From Planoprotostelium fungivorum (lineage: Eukaryota; Evosea; Variosea; Cavosteliida; Cavosteliaceae), in assembly GCA_003024175.1 (NCBI GenBank), contig MDYQ01000441.1, positions 62,001 through 126,000 of the forward strand: a stretch of DNA of 64,000 nt, written 5' to 3'. A program made the translations under genes and the position numbers. The notes beneath the pieces are model-generated. The model had not been told where the DNA came from and searched no databases. It was given only the letters and a program-made list of their open reading frames with translations. This document shows positions 1 to 11,695 of the stretch, piece by piece (position 1 is the stretch's first letter; the number at the start of each line of letters is the position of its first letter).

Positions 1-1716
1 AAGGTGAAGGGTATCGTTATTCTTAGAACATTGACTATGATGTGTACAGACGATCACATGATCACATGATCACATGATCACATGATCACATGATCACATG
101 ATCACATGATCACATGATTCTATTTTCTCACCTTCTTCGTGTGGTGTGTCCGTCACTTTCGACCAGAACCCGATCCTCACGTCAGCTGAAGACGTAACCA
201 CCGCATCTCTCTCCGAGCTGTTTCTCGTTCAGCGAAATTTCACTCGAATGCAGACCTGTACACCAGCAATTGTACGGCACCCTTGTGTGCTTGTATCTTC
301 TTCACGATTTCGAGATGACTCTCTTCTTCCTTGTCTGTGCTGTTGATCTGGGGGGAGGTCAGGGGTGAAATTTCGCGGAAATTTCGTCACTTTGGAGATG
401 CAGAAGGAGCCGTCGTTCTGAGCTATGAATAGAATGTCTCGGAGTGGGTCGTAGTGAATGCACTGAGAGGATATCGTGTGGATACTGCTCTGGTTCCCTG
501 TTGACCCTTAGATTCCGTGGATGAAGTGGTTGATGCGGTTGATGTATTGATGATTTGATTCAGCTTGATGTGATTCTCGTGTGAGAGCATTTCGATTTCA
601 TATTTTTTTGTGATCTGTTTCGATTTTTTTATCTTCTATCATTGATGATTTATCTGATGAGGTTCATCATCTATTGATTCGATTGATTTGATTGATTTGG
701 TTGATTTGGTTGATTTGATTGATTTGATTGATTTTGATCGTTCGGCTCACCGTTGTCCACGTTCCATATTCGAACCGTATTGTCCAAACTACAACTAACC
801 AATACGTCTGACACCTGACAATACGCAAGAGAAGAGACTCCCTCCGTGTGCCCGGAGAAATCGCGCAGCTATTTCTCCGTCACGAACGTTTTTGGCGGGA
901 CGTTTGAAATTCGAAATTTTCACCTTCAGGCTGCCGTCCAGTATGATGCTCTGAATCCTTCCATCTGAATCACCCAGGAAGACGACCCTTCTGACGACAT
1001 CAAAGTCTATACATGTGACTGGTGCTCCCGCCGATAACGATGATACCTACACGTCTCAATCATTCGTGCCACCGGCCTCCCCACCTCCTGTCCACTCTTC
1101 ACGTCGTACTGCCTGACGAAGCCGTCTGTGCTTCCCGCCAAAATGTTCTCGCAATTTTCAGATCGTACGGTGCAGAGACATGTGATGGGCTTTCGCGATG
1201 TAGGACTCAACTCTGGAAAGAGATTGCGACCTCCCACGGCTGGACCGCAGACGTCTCGATCATCTTCCATGGGTGCCTCTTCATGAAAGTTTCGAACGAA
1301 TGTACCCGTCGATGCCTGTGGATGTGTGTGAATGAGAGGGTGAGAATCGATCCTGCGGGAAAAAAATGGTGGCGAGTGAAAATGAGATCACATGTGTGAT
1401 GGGTGAAAAAATGTGCCGATGATATGGGATGGAGATTAGAAGGTGTGATAGATCTCACTTGAAAAACTCGAACGTTTCCATCGTCTCCACCCGTTATAAT
1501 GGTCTGTCCTTCCTCCGTCGATTCCAGCACGAGTCCACAACACTGATTGACATTCTTGAACGGCGACTGATACTGTCCAATCCTGACTCCTCCCTCGTAG
1601 ACATCAAATCCTTTCTTTCCGATGGATATGATACGATTTCCATCGGCTGAACAGTGGATGACAGATACGGGAGGAGTGGATGATTTAAAGAGAGAGCTGG
1701 AGCTTGAATTGCCCAT
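1..1716 (-). CDS. WD40-repeat protein, 3' end beyond the window
   Basis: A multi-exon gene read right to left, starting at ATG 1716 and running off the left edge. Exons can be followed through about seven introns, for example about 1270-1450 and the long intron about 490-745. The protein carries several WD40 blades: segments ending GGDDGNVRVFQ, AGSTDGFVRQYD, LGDSDGRIQS, CSLDNTVRIWNVDN and TSSADVRIGFWS. The N-terminus MGNSSSSSLF fits the N-myristoylation rule (Gly2, Ser6), so membrane attachment is inferred. Exact WD40 subfamily is not recognised. The C-terminus is missing from the window. Three of its introns hold notable repeats: a GATCACAT tandem array, a TTGATT tract and a TCCCGCC motif. 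Confidence 0.75.
53..117. repeat. 8-bp tandem repeat GATCACAT, about eight units
   Basis: Near-perfect head-to-tail copies of GATCACAT lie in an intron of the WD40 gene. Each unit contains the palindrome TGATCA, so the whole array can pair with itself. No function is visible. Confidence 0.95.
660..735. repeat. Degenerate TTGATT/TTGGTT simple repeat in an intron
   Basis: Repeats of GATTGATTTGATTGATTTGG occupy the long intron of the WD40 gene. It is plain low-complexity DNA. Confidence 0.85.
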
Positions 1717-1956
1717 GCAAGATCATGTTCTTCTCTTCGTGAGATGAGAGGAGCTGACACTCTTTTTTCTCGTTGTAACGAGACGATGTCACACAACTGC
1801 CACATCTCATGGTGAGAAGACTCACCTGCACGTCTTCAGAAACACAGGAACCGTCGCAGCACAGAAGCAGTCTTTCCTCGACTAATCGCAGCCACCGCGT
1901 CTTCTCCTCACATGATGACAGAAGACATCAGACGATCATGTTCCCTCTATATCTAT

Positions 1957-2926
1957 TCACAATGATTCTTTAATCGTTGATCCTTGCACGTATCCAGTGT
2001 CTTTCTTTGCATCCACTCTTCCTGCCAGACCCTTGCCTGTACCGTCCGAGTTGAATCTCTCCTTGTGGGATCCAGTGTAGAGGGCAGGGTTGGTCAACTT
2101 GTCAAAGATGGAGTCTTTCTTTGTTTCAGATGATGTCGATGAGGTCTTGGGGGCAGCCGTGGATGTCTTCTTCGGTGCGGCTGTGGTCGTTTTCTTCACG
2201 GGGGATGCAGATGTAGGACGTGACGACTACATGCAATCAGTCGAATGTAAGATGGACATGTCGTTGGAGTCTATGAGATGTGGAGATGGTGGAGGAGATG
2301 GAGATGGTGTACCTCTTCATTCTTGATGCCAGCTCCTTGGACGTAACCTGTGCTCTCCGTTTTATCTGTGCGACCCTCTAAACCTCTCCCCTTTCCATCA
2401 GCGTCGAATCTCTCCTTGTGGGATCCAGTGTAGAGGGCGGGGTTCGTGAGCTTGTCAAAGATGGAATCTTTAGGTACGACCGGCTTCGTGGTTTTCAAGG
2501 CCGCTGTCGATGACTTTGGTGTGGTCGATGATGCCTTGGTTGGAGTAGATGATGTCTTTGTTGTAGTCGTCTTGGATGCTGGAGTGGTGGATGTCTTTGT
2601 TGCGGGCGACGCAGTCTTCTTTACGGCAGATTCTGTCTTCTGTGAAAGAAGATGAGAAAGACGTATCATATGAGTGTATTCGTGTGTTCGTAATGAGGCA
2701 ATTACCTTTGGCGTAGCCGTCGATCTCTTGTAACCTTCCACGAAGCCGTCTTGGTCGGGTCTATCAGCTCTACCTTCTATTCCCTATCATGGCTCAGCAT
2801 CTAGCTCTATGATTCCAATCTGTGCACCTTTCCCTTCCCATCTTCGTTGAATCTCTGCTTGTGAGTTCCAGTGTATTGCGATGCGTCCGTGAGCTTATCA
2901 AAGATAGACTGTTTGCCGCTGGACAT
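1957..2926 (-). CDS. Protein with three p25-alpha (TPPP C-terminal) motifs
   Basis: Four exons from ATG 2926 to TAA 1957. The coding frame contains three copies of a motif of the form DKLT..xxYTGxHKxRF...GKGxGxxGRxD....GYVxG, separated by linkers rich in Thr, Ser, Ala, Lys and Pro. This is the C-terminal signature of the tubulin polymerization-promoting protein (p25-alpha) family. The EF-hand-like N-terminal part of full-length TPPP is absent. Family knowledge points to microtubule binding or bundling; that role is inferred here. The basic Lys/Thr linkers resemble microtubule-binding linkers. The first intron is 44 nt, and its acceptor was chosen because it restores GIEGR at the conserved position. 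Confidence 0.75.
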
Positions 2927-3090
2927 GATGATGGTGTCTGTGTGTATCTGCCGTTATGTGAAGCCGTTGGAAGTTTGTCATTTTTTCGTAATTTTATTTT
3001 GCTCCGTTTGGCGCCAACCAACTCACGCTTACTACCGCAACGCCCCACGCTAACTACCGCGAATATCCTTCCTCTCGTTTATTCTAGAGC

Positions 3091-4719
3091 TCACAGCTTT
3101 CCAACGTTGCCGAGGTTGTTGCATGCCTCCTTGACACGAGTCATCATGGTCTTCTCGGCCTCTCTGATGAATACTCTGGGGTCGTAGTACTTCTTGTTGG
3201 GCTTTGTGGGGCCCTCTGGGTTTCCAACTTGGCTCTGGAGGTATCCTGATTTGTGTCAGACGTGAGATGTTGACACGATCGAGATGGTGTCGCGTCGGAT
3301 AATGTGCATGTGATTTTTGTAATATTGTTTTCGTATGTTGGATATAGATTCTATCGTCTTATAGTGTTAAGTCGATTCGATGGACGTGTGGGGTGATGGA
3401 TGTGCATGATGTGCAATGTCTGAATGATGTGACGATGCATGAGTCGACGAGGTTGAAATCGAGATGTTTACCCTTCTTGCTCTCGTAGTAGTCCTTCAGA
3501 CCGATCCAGTAAGCCCACTGTGTGTCAGTGTCCACGTTCATCTTGACGACGCCGTGAGATACAGCAGTCTGAATCTCAGACTCGGCAGATCCAGATCCTA
3601 TAGAGATGAGTCATCGGGACGAGACGAGATGTGATGATTACCTCCGTGGAAGACAAAGTAGACGGGCTTGGAATCTTGAGGCTTTCCCAACTTCTCTGCG
3701 ACAAAAGTCTGGTGCTTGCCGAGGAGCTCGGGGTGCAGCTGTTTTTCCATCAGATCACAATCATCACATGGGGTGTGATTTGATATCACGATCATCATGG
3801 TCATTTACCTTGACGTTACCGGGTGAGTAGACACCGTGGACGTTTCCAAAGGCGGCGGCGATGGTGAAGAGGTCAGTGATCTTGGAGAAGGCAGAGTAGA
3901 TGTCCCAGATGTCCTCAGGTTGTGTGTACAGAGAAGAGTTCTCGACGTTCTCGTTGTTGACTCCGTCTTCCTCTCCACCGGTGATACCGATCTCCATCTC
4001 GAGAAGACAACCTTAAGAGGATGAGACGTGGCATGCGATACGATAATGCATTACCCATGGGTGCCATCCTCTTGAGGTACTTGAGGCAGGTCTCGATGTT
4101 CTCCTCCTTGGACTCCTCGGACAGATCCAACATGTGAGAAGAGAAGAGGGGGACTCCGTGCTCCTTGAAGTGAGCCTCATCGGCCTCGATCATACCGTCG
4201 AACCATGGGAGAAGGTTCTGCATTCTTTGTCAGTTCCATCATCACACAAAACAATCATCCAAGTGGATAGATTGATCTTCTGACCTTGGCACAATGGTCA
4301 GAGTGGACGATGACGGGGATGCCATAAGCCTTGGCAACAGCACGAACGTAGTGAGCGCCAGCGACGGAGCCCAAAATGGAGGCCTCTTGGTTCTTGTTGG
4401 CCAAACCCTTTCCAGCAAAGTATGCGGCACCTCCGTTGGAGAATTGGATGATGATGGGTGACCTGAAGAGGATGTGAGAATGGTGGACGTTGCTTCTTCG
4501 TGGATCTCACTTGATGTCTCTCGCTGCCTCTAAGGTGGCGTTGATGGTGCTGGTAGAAGTGCAGTTGATGGCGGGGATGGCAAAACCCTTCTCCTACACG
4601 ATAAAATGAGATGACGTCCTCTATCATTCTGAACTCACCCTGGCGTAGTTGAATACTTTCCTGACATCGTCTCCATAGATGACTCCGGTAGGTACTTTCA
4701 GTTCGTCTAAGATGCCCAT
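3091..4719 (-). CDS. fba: Fructose-bisphosphate aldolase, class II
   Basis: Eight exons from ATG 4719 to TGA 3091. It splits fructose 1,6-bisphosphate into dihydroxyacetone phosphate and glyceraldehyde 3-phosphate (EC 4.1.2.13), in glycolysis and gluconeogenesis. The sequence follows the E. coli FbaA type closely: GDDVRKVFNYA near the start, QFSNGGAAYFAGKG, VHSDHC with the metal-binding His, LFSSHMLDLSEES, GITGGEEDG, FGNVHGVY and FHGGSGS with the other metal-binding His residues, then MNVDTDTQWA and NKKYYDPRV near the end. Length is about 355 residues, normal for class II. Codon use is biased toward C in third position, as in coronin, which suggests strong expression. Class II enzymes are typical of bacteria, fungi and several protists including Dictyostelium. 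Confidence 0.95.
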
Positions 4720-5155
4720 GTTGTCGATCGTTTCGGTTTTCTTTATAATGCTCCGGGGAAAATCGAAACCATTTCCTCGGATTGTTCGGAGGATTTTGGT
4801 CACGTGATCGAACAAAACTACAACGAAGAGGCGGTTTTCTTCAGCCTCATGACACGGCAGCGCTGTCGCGATGATGGGAAGGCTGAAGAGTAGTGTTCTC
4901 AACACGCAATATGATAAACCAAAAGCAAATTGGATACTCGTCTCCAGCAAGTTAACTTACATGATACTGGTAGACAAATGGCGCAACCAGAAAAACCAAA
5001 TCATTTGCTTGGGCCGCACACTAACTGTAGCCTCCTTTAGATATCGTTCTAGCCGAGGTGACGATGACCTCATTGTTGGCAGAATCGTCTCAATGAAGTA
5101 TACCTCCATCTCTCATCTCCGCATCATGTAAAAACATCACATAGACAGACATTCT
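4720..5155. other. Intergenic gap with a decayed MITE-like fragment
   Basis: This is the upstream region of the aldolase and the 3' side of the next gene. No credible gene is seen. About 4925-5015 contains ACCAGAAAAACCAAATCA and a partner GCAAATTGGATAC, which resemble the ends of the miniature elements at 8982 and 29168, so a degenerate copy is inferred. Confidence 0.4.
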
Positions 5156-6130
5156 TTATGCAGTGAGAAAGTCTAAAGTTGTCGCTCCATTCACGAGTGG
5201 CACCACTGATCCACTGAGGTTTGTCTTTGGAGTCAATTCAGACACAGGTGTTCCTATCATGCTGGGCGTTATGAAACCTTCTACGGGCAGCTGTGCCGTC
5301 TCTTCTACCAATTGGGCCAGTTGTTCTCTGTCTTCGCCTTCTAAAGCGACGGCGAGTTGTTCGACCTTGTCGATGACCTCTTGCTTGGCATCGTCCACGT
5401 GTAATGATGCCATGCTGTCGCTGATGATCTCACTCAGCACATCTGCAGGGCTACTGATGGAGACTGGTTTCAAGTCATTCAGAACCTAAACAATGTCAAT
5501 CAAACATCAACTCCACACGATGAGTCACCTCGTCCACCTTCGCATCGGTTGAAACATCAGCGACGAGCGTCTCCTTCATCGTGGTGGTGAGAGATGCTTC
5601 TCCTTGTTCGTAAGTCGTTTCCTTCGTCACACTCTCTAGCAGAGTCGATCCAGAAGAGTGAGGAATGAGAGCACTCTTGGTTGTAGTCGTTGTGGTGCTC
5701 TGAATGTCTTGGGTGACATCGAAATGATCGGAGAGGAGGTTGGCCGGGAATGCATTGTGACTGATGGCTTCGTTTTGGTTGGCGATAGCCTCGCGGGCCA
5801 TAGAGGCCATGGCTGTTTTCGTCACTGGACGATTCAGAATTGGATCGAAGATACGTGATTGGTTGTGTGGATGAAAACTCACGGCTGTCATTATCTACGA
5901 CAAAGTCTACAGCCGTTTGGAAGTTGTTGATCCTGTCAACCTCATTTTCACCGACCATATGTGAGACGATACTCTCCCCCACTGATTTAAGGGGGTTTGC
6001 TGAATGTGTCGTCTGTAGAACGTCAGTGTTGAATCGTTCGAGCTGAATGGCTCACGTGTGAAAGGATACCGGCGTGAGATACAGCTTGTCTCTCAACTAA
6101 ACTGGCGGCCTTCAAAACGACAGTCTGCAT
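5156..6130 (-). CDS. Hypothetical acidic protein, four exons
   Basis: Read from ATG 6130 (MQTVVLKAASLVERQAVSH) through exons ending near 6055, 5884 and 5530, to TAA 5156. The protein has about 245 residues and no membrane segment or signal peptide. The middle is rich in Thr, Ser and Glu. The C-terminal third is helical and acidic (SEIISDSMASLHVDDAKQEV) followed by VEETAQLPVEGFITPSMIG. The joins keep one frame and use normal GTGAG donors, so the gene model is good, but I do not recognise the family. The late-embryogenesis or seed-maturation style of composition (VTKTAMASMAREAIANQNEA) is suggestive only. Confidence 0.6.
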
Positions 6131-6436
6131 GTTGTATAATCAAGTGTTTTCGTGAGTGGAGGCGTGCGTGTGATGTTGGATGCGAAATGTGAAGATCGTG
6201 ATGCGGGAAGCTGTGTCGTCTTCGTTGAAATTTCGGAGAAGAGCACGCGATTGGGACGCCAAGCTTCAAGCTGTCTCAAATCGTCAACACCTTCAACCTC
6301 TTTCACTCTCACATACTACTGCCATGTACGAAGAATATAACAAGGCCTGATTAGGGTGAAGAAGAGATGCAGACGAAAACAACAAACGAATTTATTGTGA
6401 CGAAAGATCTGAGTGGCTCAGAATCCATCGAGACGC

Positions 6437-8334
6437 TTACAGGGTCTTTCTTCTCCAAACAGATGGGTCAGGAGAGGTAGACAAGAACTGGTTCTCACGG
6501 TCGTCACTGTCCAAGTCAGTCCATCAGCCATCATCGCATCGAGGTGTAACGATCGACGAGATGACGTGACTCACAAGAAGTAGTTCTCCCATCTGTGCTG
6601 CTGAGTGGCGTCAGTCAACACGAGCTGTCCGCTGTTGGTGATGTCCAATCGATAAGGCGCCTTGCCGAGACCTTGTGTCATGACAGTGGACCATTGAACG
6701 TTTCCTTTTCCATCGACGTTGTTCACTTGTCCGTCGGACATCAACTGTTTCGCAGTCAGCCAGAGATTCTTCCCGGAAATTGGCGGGAAATTTTTGGCGG
6801 GAACCGACCTTGAGGGTGTACGGACGAACGTCTCTCTGCTGAGCTCCAGCGTACCACAGAACGCTACCGTCCGTCTGATTGGCAATGATGAGACTTCCAG
6901 TGCTGTATTCGAGATAGGCCTCGTACTGGCAGTTGGGGGAGATGATCGAAGCTCTACAACGAGTCAGATGTGAGATGCTAAAGACATCTCACCCTCCATC
7001 GACCAAGAAGGAGGAAGACTTGTCGCTGCTGATGCGTGAACCGAAGCTCTGAGGGTTCAATTGAGCGTTGGTGCACTTCTTCTCGGCGGGAGCGGCTCTG
7101 GCCTGCCATAGAATCAGCTTCGACCATCATCTACAACGATGTAGATGACCCACGGTGTAGTTGTTGGGGTTCGTGCTGACGAAGATGTCGTTCTGTGCTC
7201 CCTCTCTCCATCCATAGAGGATACTGTAAGTGGGTGCCCTGTTTCCTTCTTCTGGCATGTTGGCTGTCCTCTCGTCAGTCACAATCTCTCTGTGTGTATC
7301 TCACGGTTCTCGTTCTTCCAGTACATTGGGTTGCGAGGGCCCATCGTGCAAGTTGTGGGATCGTAACACTTGCGAGGTGCTTGAGCGTGGGTGACGTCCA
7401 CAGCTGTGGCATCACTTCTGACGTTGGTGACAGTGCAGACGAAGGGTGTCATGTACTGTGAGGGTGAGTGGGGGGAAGAAATGGCGGGAACGGCCTACCA
7501 TCTGGTCGGAACCTCCGGCAGATTTGTGGATCCAGAACCAAGAGCACATGCACTGGTGGAGAGTTAGTTCTCCACCGCTCGATGATATGATGGAGGTCAC
7601 ACCTTTCCGTTGGGGCAGGCGGGCAGATTGGGGACGCTGAATGTCTGGTTCTGACGAGCGATACAGTCGTGGACGACAGAGAAGATAACGAAATCGGAGG
7701 GCTTGACCTGAGACGATCATCAGGAGACGTGTCATTTCGAATGAGGTGGTGGTCACCTGATTGGCATCCGATTTGTAGGCGATACCGAAAGCGCACCCGG
7801 CGACATCTTCGCGGTTGACGGCGTGGATGTCTAAGAGGATGAGTCGATCGTGTGGAAGATGAACTCACTGGACCAAGCGTTACCAGTCCAGGGAACGGGA
7901 GTGTTGGGCTGTTTCGAGTCAGTCGGATTAAGATGAGATGGGATTACTTGATTCATTCCTCTGTAACCTCCAGCGGCAGGGGAGGTGAAGGCCTTGTTGG
8001 ATGAGATCTCTGCGACGGCCTGTCCGTTAGCGGGGAGTTTGAAAGCTTGTCCATCAGCGGGAGGGCAGTTCTACAGATCACCACCATCAGACAGAATCTC
8101 TTAGCGTGTGAAACGTGCTCACCAAGTTTCCGTGCCACCACCATTGAGAGAAAGACAGCTCCTGAAGGGGCTGAGAGTTCGCATCTGAATTACCGTTGGC
8201 TCTGTCACAATCGAATGTGGAAGGATGCCTAATCCATCCTATCAGATCTCGCATCCATTCGTCTTCACTTACCACATGGAACAGTGAGAGAGGGCCGAAG
8301 CCACGAGCACTAAGAGGACAAGAGCGCGTTGCAT
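6437..8334 (-). CDS. Secreted AA14-like LPMO with bulb-type lectin domain, paralogue A
   Basis: Start ATG 8334 gives a signal peptide (MQRALVLLVLVASALS) with predicted cleavage just before HCSMWHPSTFDCDR, so the mature protein would begin with His, the hallmark of copper LPMOs (histidine brace). Further on come FSQWWWHGN (candidate second His), GCAFGIAYKSD, FVIFSVVHDC, LPACPNGKCMCSWFWIH, CTMGPRNPMYW and LYGWREGAQNDIF, an order I associate with the AA14 LPMO family. The last third reads like a bulb-type mannose-binding lectin: ISPNCQYEAYL, VLWYAG, DGQVNNVDGKGNVQWST. A short last exon encodes DDRENQFLSTSPDPSVW, ending at TAA 6437. Function, inferred: oxidative cleavage of polysaccharide outside the cell or in a phagosome, with the lectin part as targeting module. 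Many short introns, positions shared with paralogues B-D. Confidence 0.7.
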
Positions 8335-9192
8335 GTCGGTCGGCCGTGGAAGAATGGTCCCTCACAACACAAACCACTTCGTCACGTTGCGTCAATACAG
8401 CGGGACTACCTCAATGAGAAGAGAATCACTGCAGGGCAGATTCCTCATAGGTCGTCCTTCAACGCCACCTCTCGCGAAATTCTGACGGATGAGCTGAGTT
8501 GACTGCCAACAAGCGGCTGCGGAAGGAAGGTGACTCAGATTAAGAGGTTGAAGCAGGTGATTGAAGATTGGTGCGGCTGAAGAGCGAATGGCTGCCTTCT
8601 TTTAACGTGGTAAACGACCAAGAAGTTCCTTCACATGCTGTTGAATGAAGTTCACGATTCGAATACGCTTTTCAGAGACAACACCACTGTTTGCCCGTGT
8701 CGTGATCACAAAAGTTCTCAGAAGAAAAGATGAAGAAGATTCAACAGATCGATCCCAAATCGATGACAATATCGTTCTGACATATAATCAGTCGTTGTAG
8801 ATGGATACGTGGAAACTCAAGGAATACCCGGTGGGACGGCTCTTGGCGGCTTTGAGGAGATTGACTAGGGCGCGTTGTAGATCGGACAGAACCACGAGAA
8901 GTAACCGTTACAAGTGCCTCCAGTGTGACGGACAACCTTTCAGCTAGGGCTCTCATCTGGTTCAGGTCCTCCGCAATTGGACAATTGATTCGGTTTTTCC
9001 GGTTGGTAGTCAAATGGTGCATTGAGAATGGATCACTTCTCTCCCGACTACTGGAATATGCACGACGAAAAAATTAGTGATCCAAATGCATGTCCACCAA
9101 CCAGAAAAACCAAATCAATTGTTCAAGACCGACCGATCGACTGTGTGTTACAATAAAATGGTTTATTGTTGTGGCAGAACAAAGATCTCCCT
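8335..9192. other. Gap between LPMO paralogues A and B
   Basis: Upstream sequence of paralogue A and 3' flank of paralogue B. It holds the 140-bp miniature inverted-repeat element at 8982-9121 and two copies of the CGTTGTAGAT motif (near 8797 and 8870). No coding frame in it looks real. An AATAAA polyadenylation signal for paralogue B is seen on the minus strand near 9165. Confidence 0.5.
8982..9121. mobile_element. 140-bp MITE with terminal inverted repeats
   Basis: The element begins CAATTGATTCGGTTTTTCCG and ends in the near-perfect reverse complement, CAATTGATTTGGTTTTTCTG read from the other strand, an inverted repeat of about 26 bp with roughly three mismatches. The same internal sequence recurs at 29168-29308 and 31626-31750. 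It has no coding capacity. No target duplication is obvious. Confidence 0.8.
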
Positions 9193-11208
9193 TCAGGGTC
9201 TTCTTCTCCAGACTGCTGGGTCAGCAGAAGTAGACAAGAACTGGTTCTCACGGTCGTCACTGTCCAATGTCAGCCTCGTCCTCATCTTCTTCATTATCTC
9301 ATCATCATCATCGAGATGATCAGATCACAAGAGAGGAGAAGAAGAAAGCTCACAAGAAGAAGTTCTCCCATCTGTGCTGCTGAGTGGCGTCAGTCAGAAC
9401 GAGCTGACCACCATTGATGATATCCAAATGATAGGGACCCTTGCCGAGACCCTGAGTCATAGGTGTGGACCACTGGACTGTTCCATTCGAATCGTACGTG
9501 TTCACTTGTCCGTCTGCTAGCAACTGCAAGAAAATGAGCGGGAAATTCTTCCGAGAAATTTCTGGCGGGAACCCCACCTTGAGGGTGAGAGGGCGAGGTC
9601 CCCTCTGCTTGACGCCTCCATACCACAAGACTTGCTGGTCAGTTAGGTTCTTTACGATGAGGTTGCCCGTGTCACGCTGAAGATAAGCCACGTAGCGGCA
9701 GTTGGGAGATATGATCGCGTCTCTACCACGTGTCAATATGAAACCGTGAATAAAATGAAATCAATTGACGAATGAATGTTGTACCCTCCATCCACTAGGA
9801 AGGTGGCAGGCTTGTCACTGCTGATGCGAGATCCATATGCCTTGGGGTTGACGGTAGAGTTGGTACATTTTTTCTCGGTGGGGGCTGCTCTCGCCTACGA
9901 TCAAGTTGATATCGAGAGCCATCTACAACGATATAGATGACTCACCGTGTAGTTGTTGGGGTTCGTGTTCACAAAGATGTCCTTCTGTGCTCCTTCCTTC
10001 CATCCATAGAGGATGCTGTATGTAGGTGCTCTGTGTCCATCCTCAGGCATGTTGGCTGTCCTCTCGTCAGTCACAGTCTCCCTGTGTATCTCACGTCTCT
10101 CGTTCTTCCAGTACATTGGGTTGCGAGGGCCCATAGTGCAAGTTGTGGGATCGTAACACTTGCGAGGCGCTTGAGCGTGGGCGACGTCCACAGCCTTGGC
10201 ATTGCTTCTGACGTTGGTGACGTTACAGACGAAGGGTGTCATGTACTGGAAGGTGTGAGAGAGGTGAGGAGGAGATGGACATCTCACCATCTGATCGGAA
10301 CCACCGATGGACTTGTGAATCCAGAACCAAGAGCACATGCACTGGACGTGACGGTTAAGATGTGGGTCGAGGATGTGATGTGACGATGATGGAGACCATG
10401 TGATGATGGAAGACGGACGGAAGACGGACGGAAGATGTATGATGATGGGATAGTCTGTACCTTTCCGTTGGGGCATGCGGGAAGGTTAGGGATGTTAAAC
10501 GTTTGGTTCTGACGAGCAACACAATCGTGGACGACAGAGAAGATGACAAAGTCTTCGGGCTTGACCTGTGGGAAGAGGTTGAGAAGACAGATCATTTCAT
10601 TTCGAATCGTGATGGAAGGTGATCACCTGTCTGGGGTCCGACTTGTATGAGATGGCGAAAGCGCATCCTGCAACGTCTCCTCGAGCGGGGGCGTGAATAT
10701 CTTTTAAGAGGATGAGTCGATGAGCTGTCTCTCTGATACTCACTGGTCCAATCGTTTGTCCAGGGAACCGGAGTGTTGGGCTGACGTTCATCAGATGGAA
10801 ACATGCGATGCGATGAATCACCTGAATCATTCCCTTATGGCCACCATTGGCTTTGGAGGTGAAAGCCTTGTTCGTGGATAATTCGACGACGGCTTGTCCG
10901 TTGGCGGGGAGGTTGAATACTTGGCCTGCTGCGGGAGGGCAGTCCTGCGGACTACACTTCAGATCGCTGACTTCACATGCGAACATGTCACCAGATTATT
11001 GTGCCACCACCACTGAGAGAAGGGTAAGTCTTGAAGGGGCTGAGAATTACCGGCCGAATTGATCGAAGCTCTGTCACAATCGAACGTAGAAGGGTGCCTG
11101 CATGTCGCATCATTATCTATTCGACGTCGTCGTCTTCACTCACCACATGGAACAGTGGGAGAGTGCGGATGCCACGGCGACCAGAAGCAAGAGAGCACGT
11201 TGCATCAT
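9193..11208 (-). CDS. Secreted AA14-like LPMO with bulb-type lectin domain, paralogue B
   Basis: Start ATG 11208 (a second in-frame ATG follows at once). Signal peptide MMQRALLLLVAVASALS, then mature HCSMWHPSTFDCDRAS. Keeps FSQWWWHNN, CPPAAGQVFNLPANGQAVVE, GCAFAISYKSD, PACPNGKCMCSWFWIH, CTMGPRNPMYW and GWKEGAQKDIF. The lectin part shows ISPNCRYVAYLQRDTGNLI, VLWYGG and DGQVNTYDSNGTVQWST, the clearest bulb-lectin match of the four. The last exon encodes DDRENQFLSTSADPAVW, ending at TGA 9193. Its 3' exon, preceding intron and flank are almost identical to those of paralogue C, pointing to a recent duplication or gene conversion. It differs from A by N for G after WWWH and by an altered region around the first Trp/Asn loop (PWTNDWT). 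Confidence 0.7.
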
Positions 11209-11695
11209 GGTCAGTTGTTGAAAATGTGCGTTGTCAACCGAGCGGTTCGGTGTCGCAGGGTGTCATACTGCTGTTCGACATGCAGAAGAAGACAAAGAAT
11301 ACTCTTAAGTCGTTCCCGAGCGTCAGATCTCGTGGGCATTCGAACTTGAAGATGACCCGTGCTGCCCAAACGGTTGAGTCTCTCTTCTCTCATTGAGGCA
11401 CGGATTTCACAGGCTGGTGGGCTAGTACTGCAGATCAGACATTCAACGAAAACTTCTGATGGCTCCTTTGGAGAGCTTTCCATGTGTTCTTCTTCCTCTT
11501 GTCATACTGCGGACTGATCGACACTGGCAAGTCCAATCCCTGATTTTTCGTTACACGTGGGGTATTACTGTTCGTGATCATTCCTAAACGAAGGGGAACT
11601 TGATGTGCTCGAATCATCACAAGAGGCAGGATGCATCGATCGACTGTGTGGTACAATAAAATGGTTTATTGTTGTGGCAGAACAAAGATCTCCTT
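11209..11695. other. Gap between LPMO paralogues B and C
   Basis: Presumed promoter of paralogue B and 3' flank of paralogue C. I see no gene, RNA or element. The 3' flank with AATAAA on the minus strand near 11665 matches the flank of paralogue B. Confidence 0.4.

Noticed and set aside
53-117. Tandem GATCACAT array considered as a CRISPR or telomere-like repeat
   Set aside because: Units are contiguous 8-mers without spacers and sit inside an intron of an apparently normal gene. It is a simple microsatellite.
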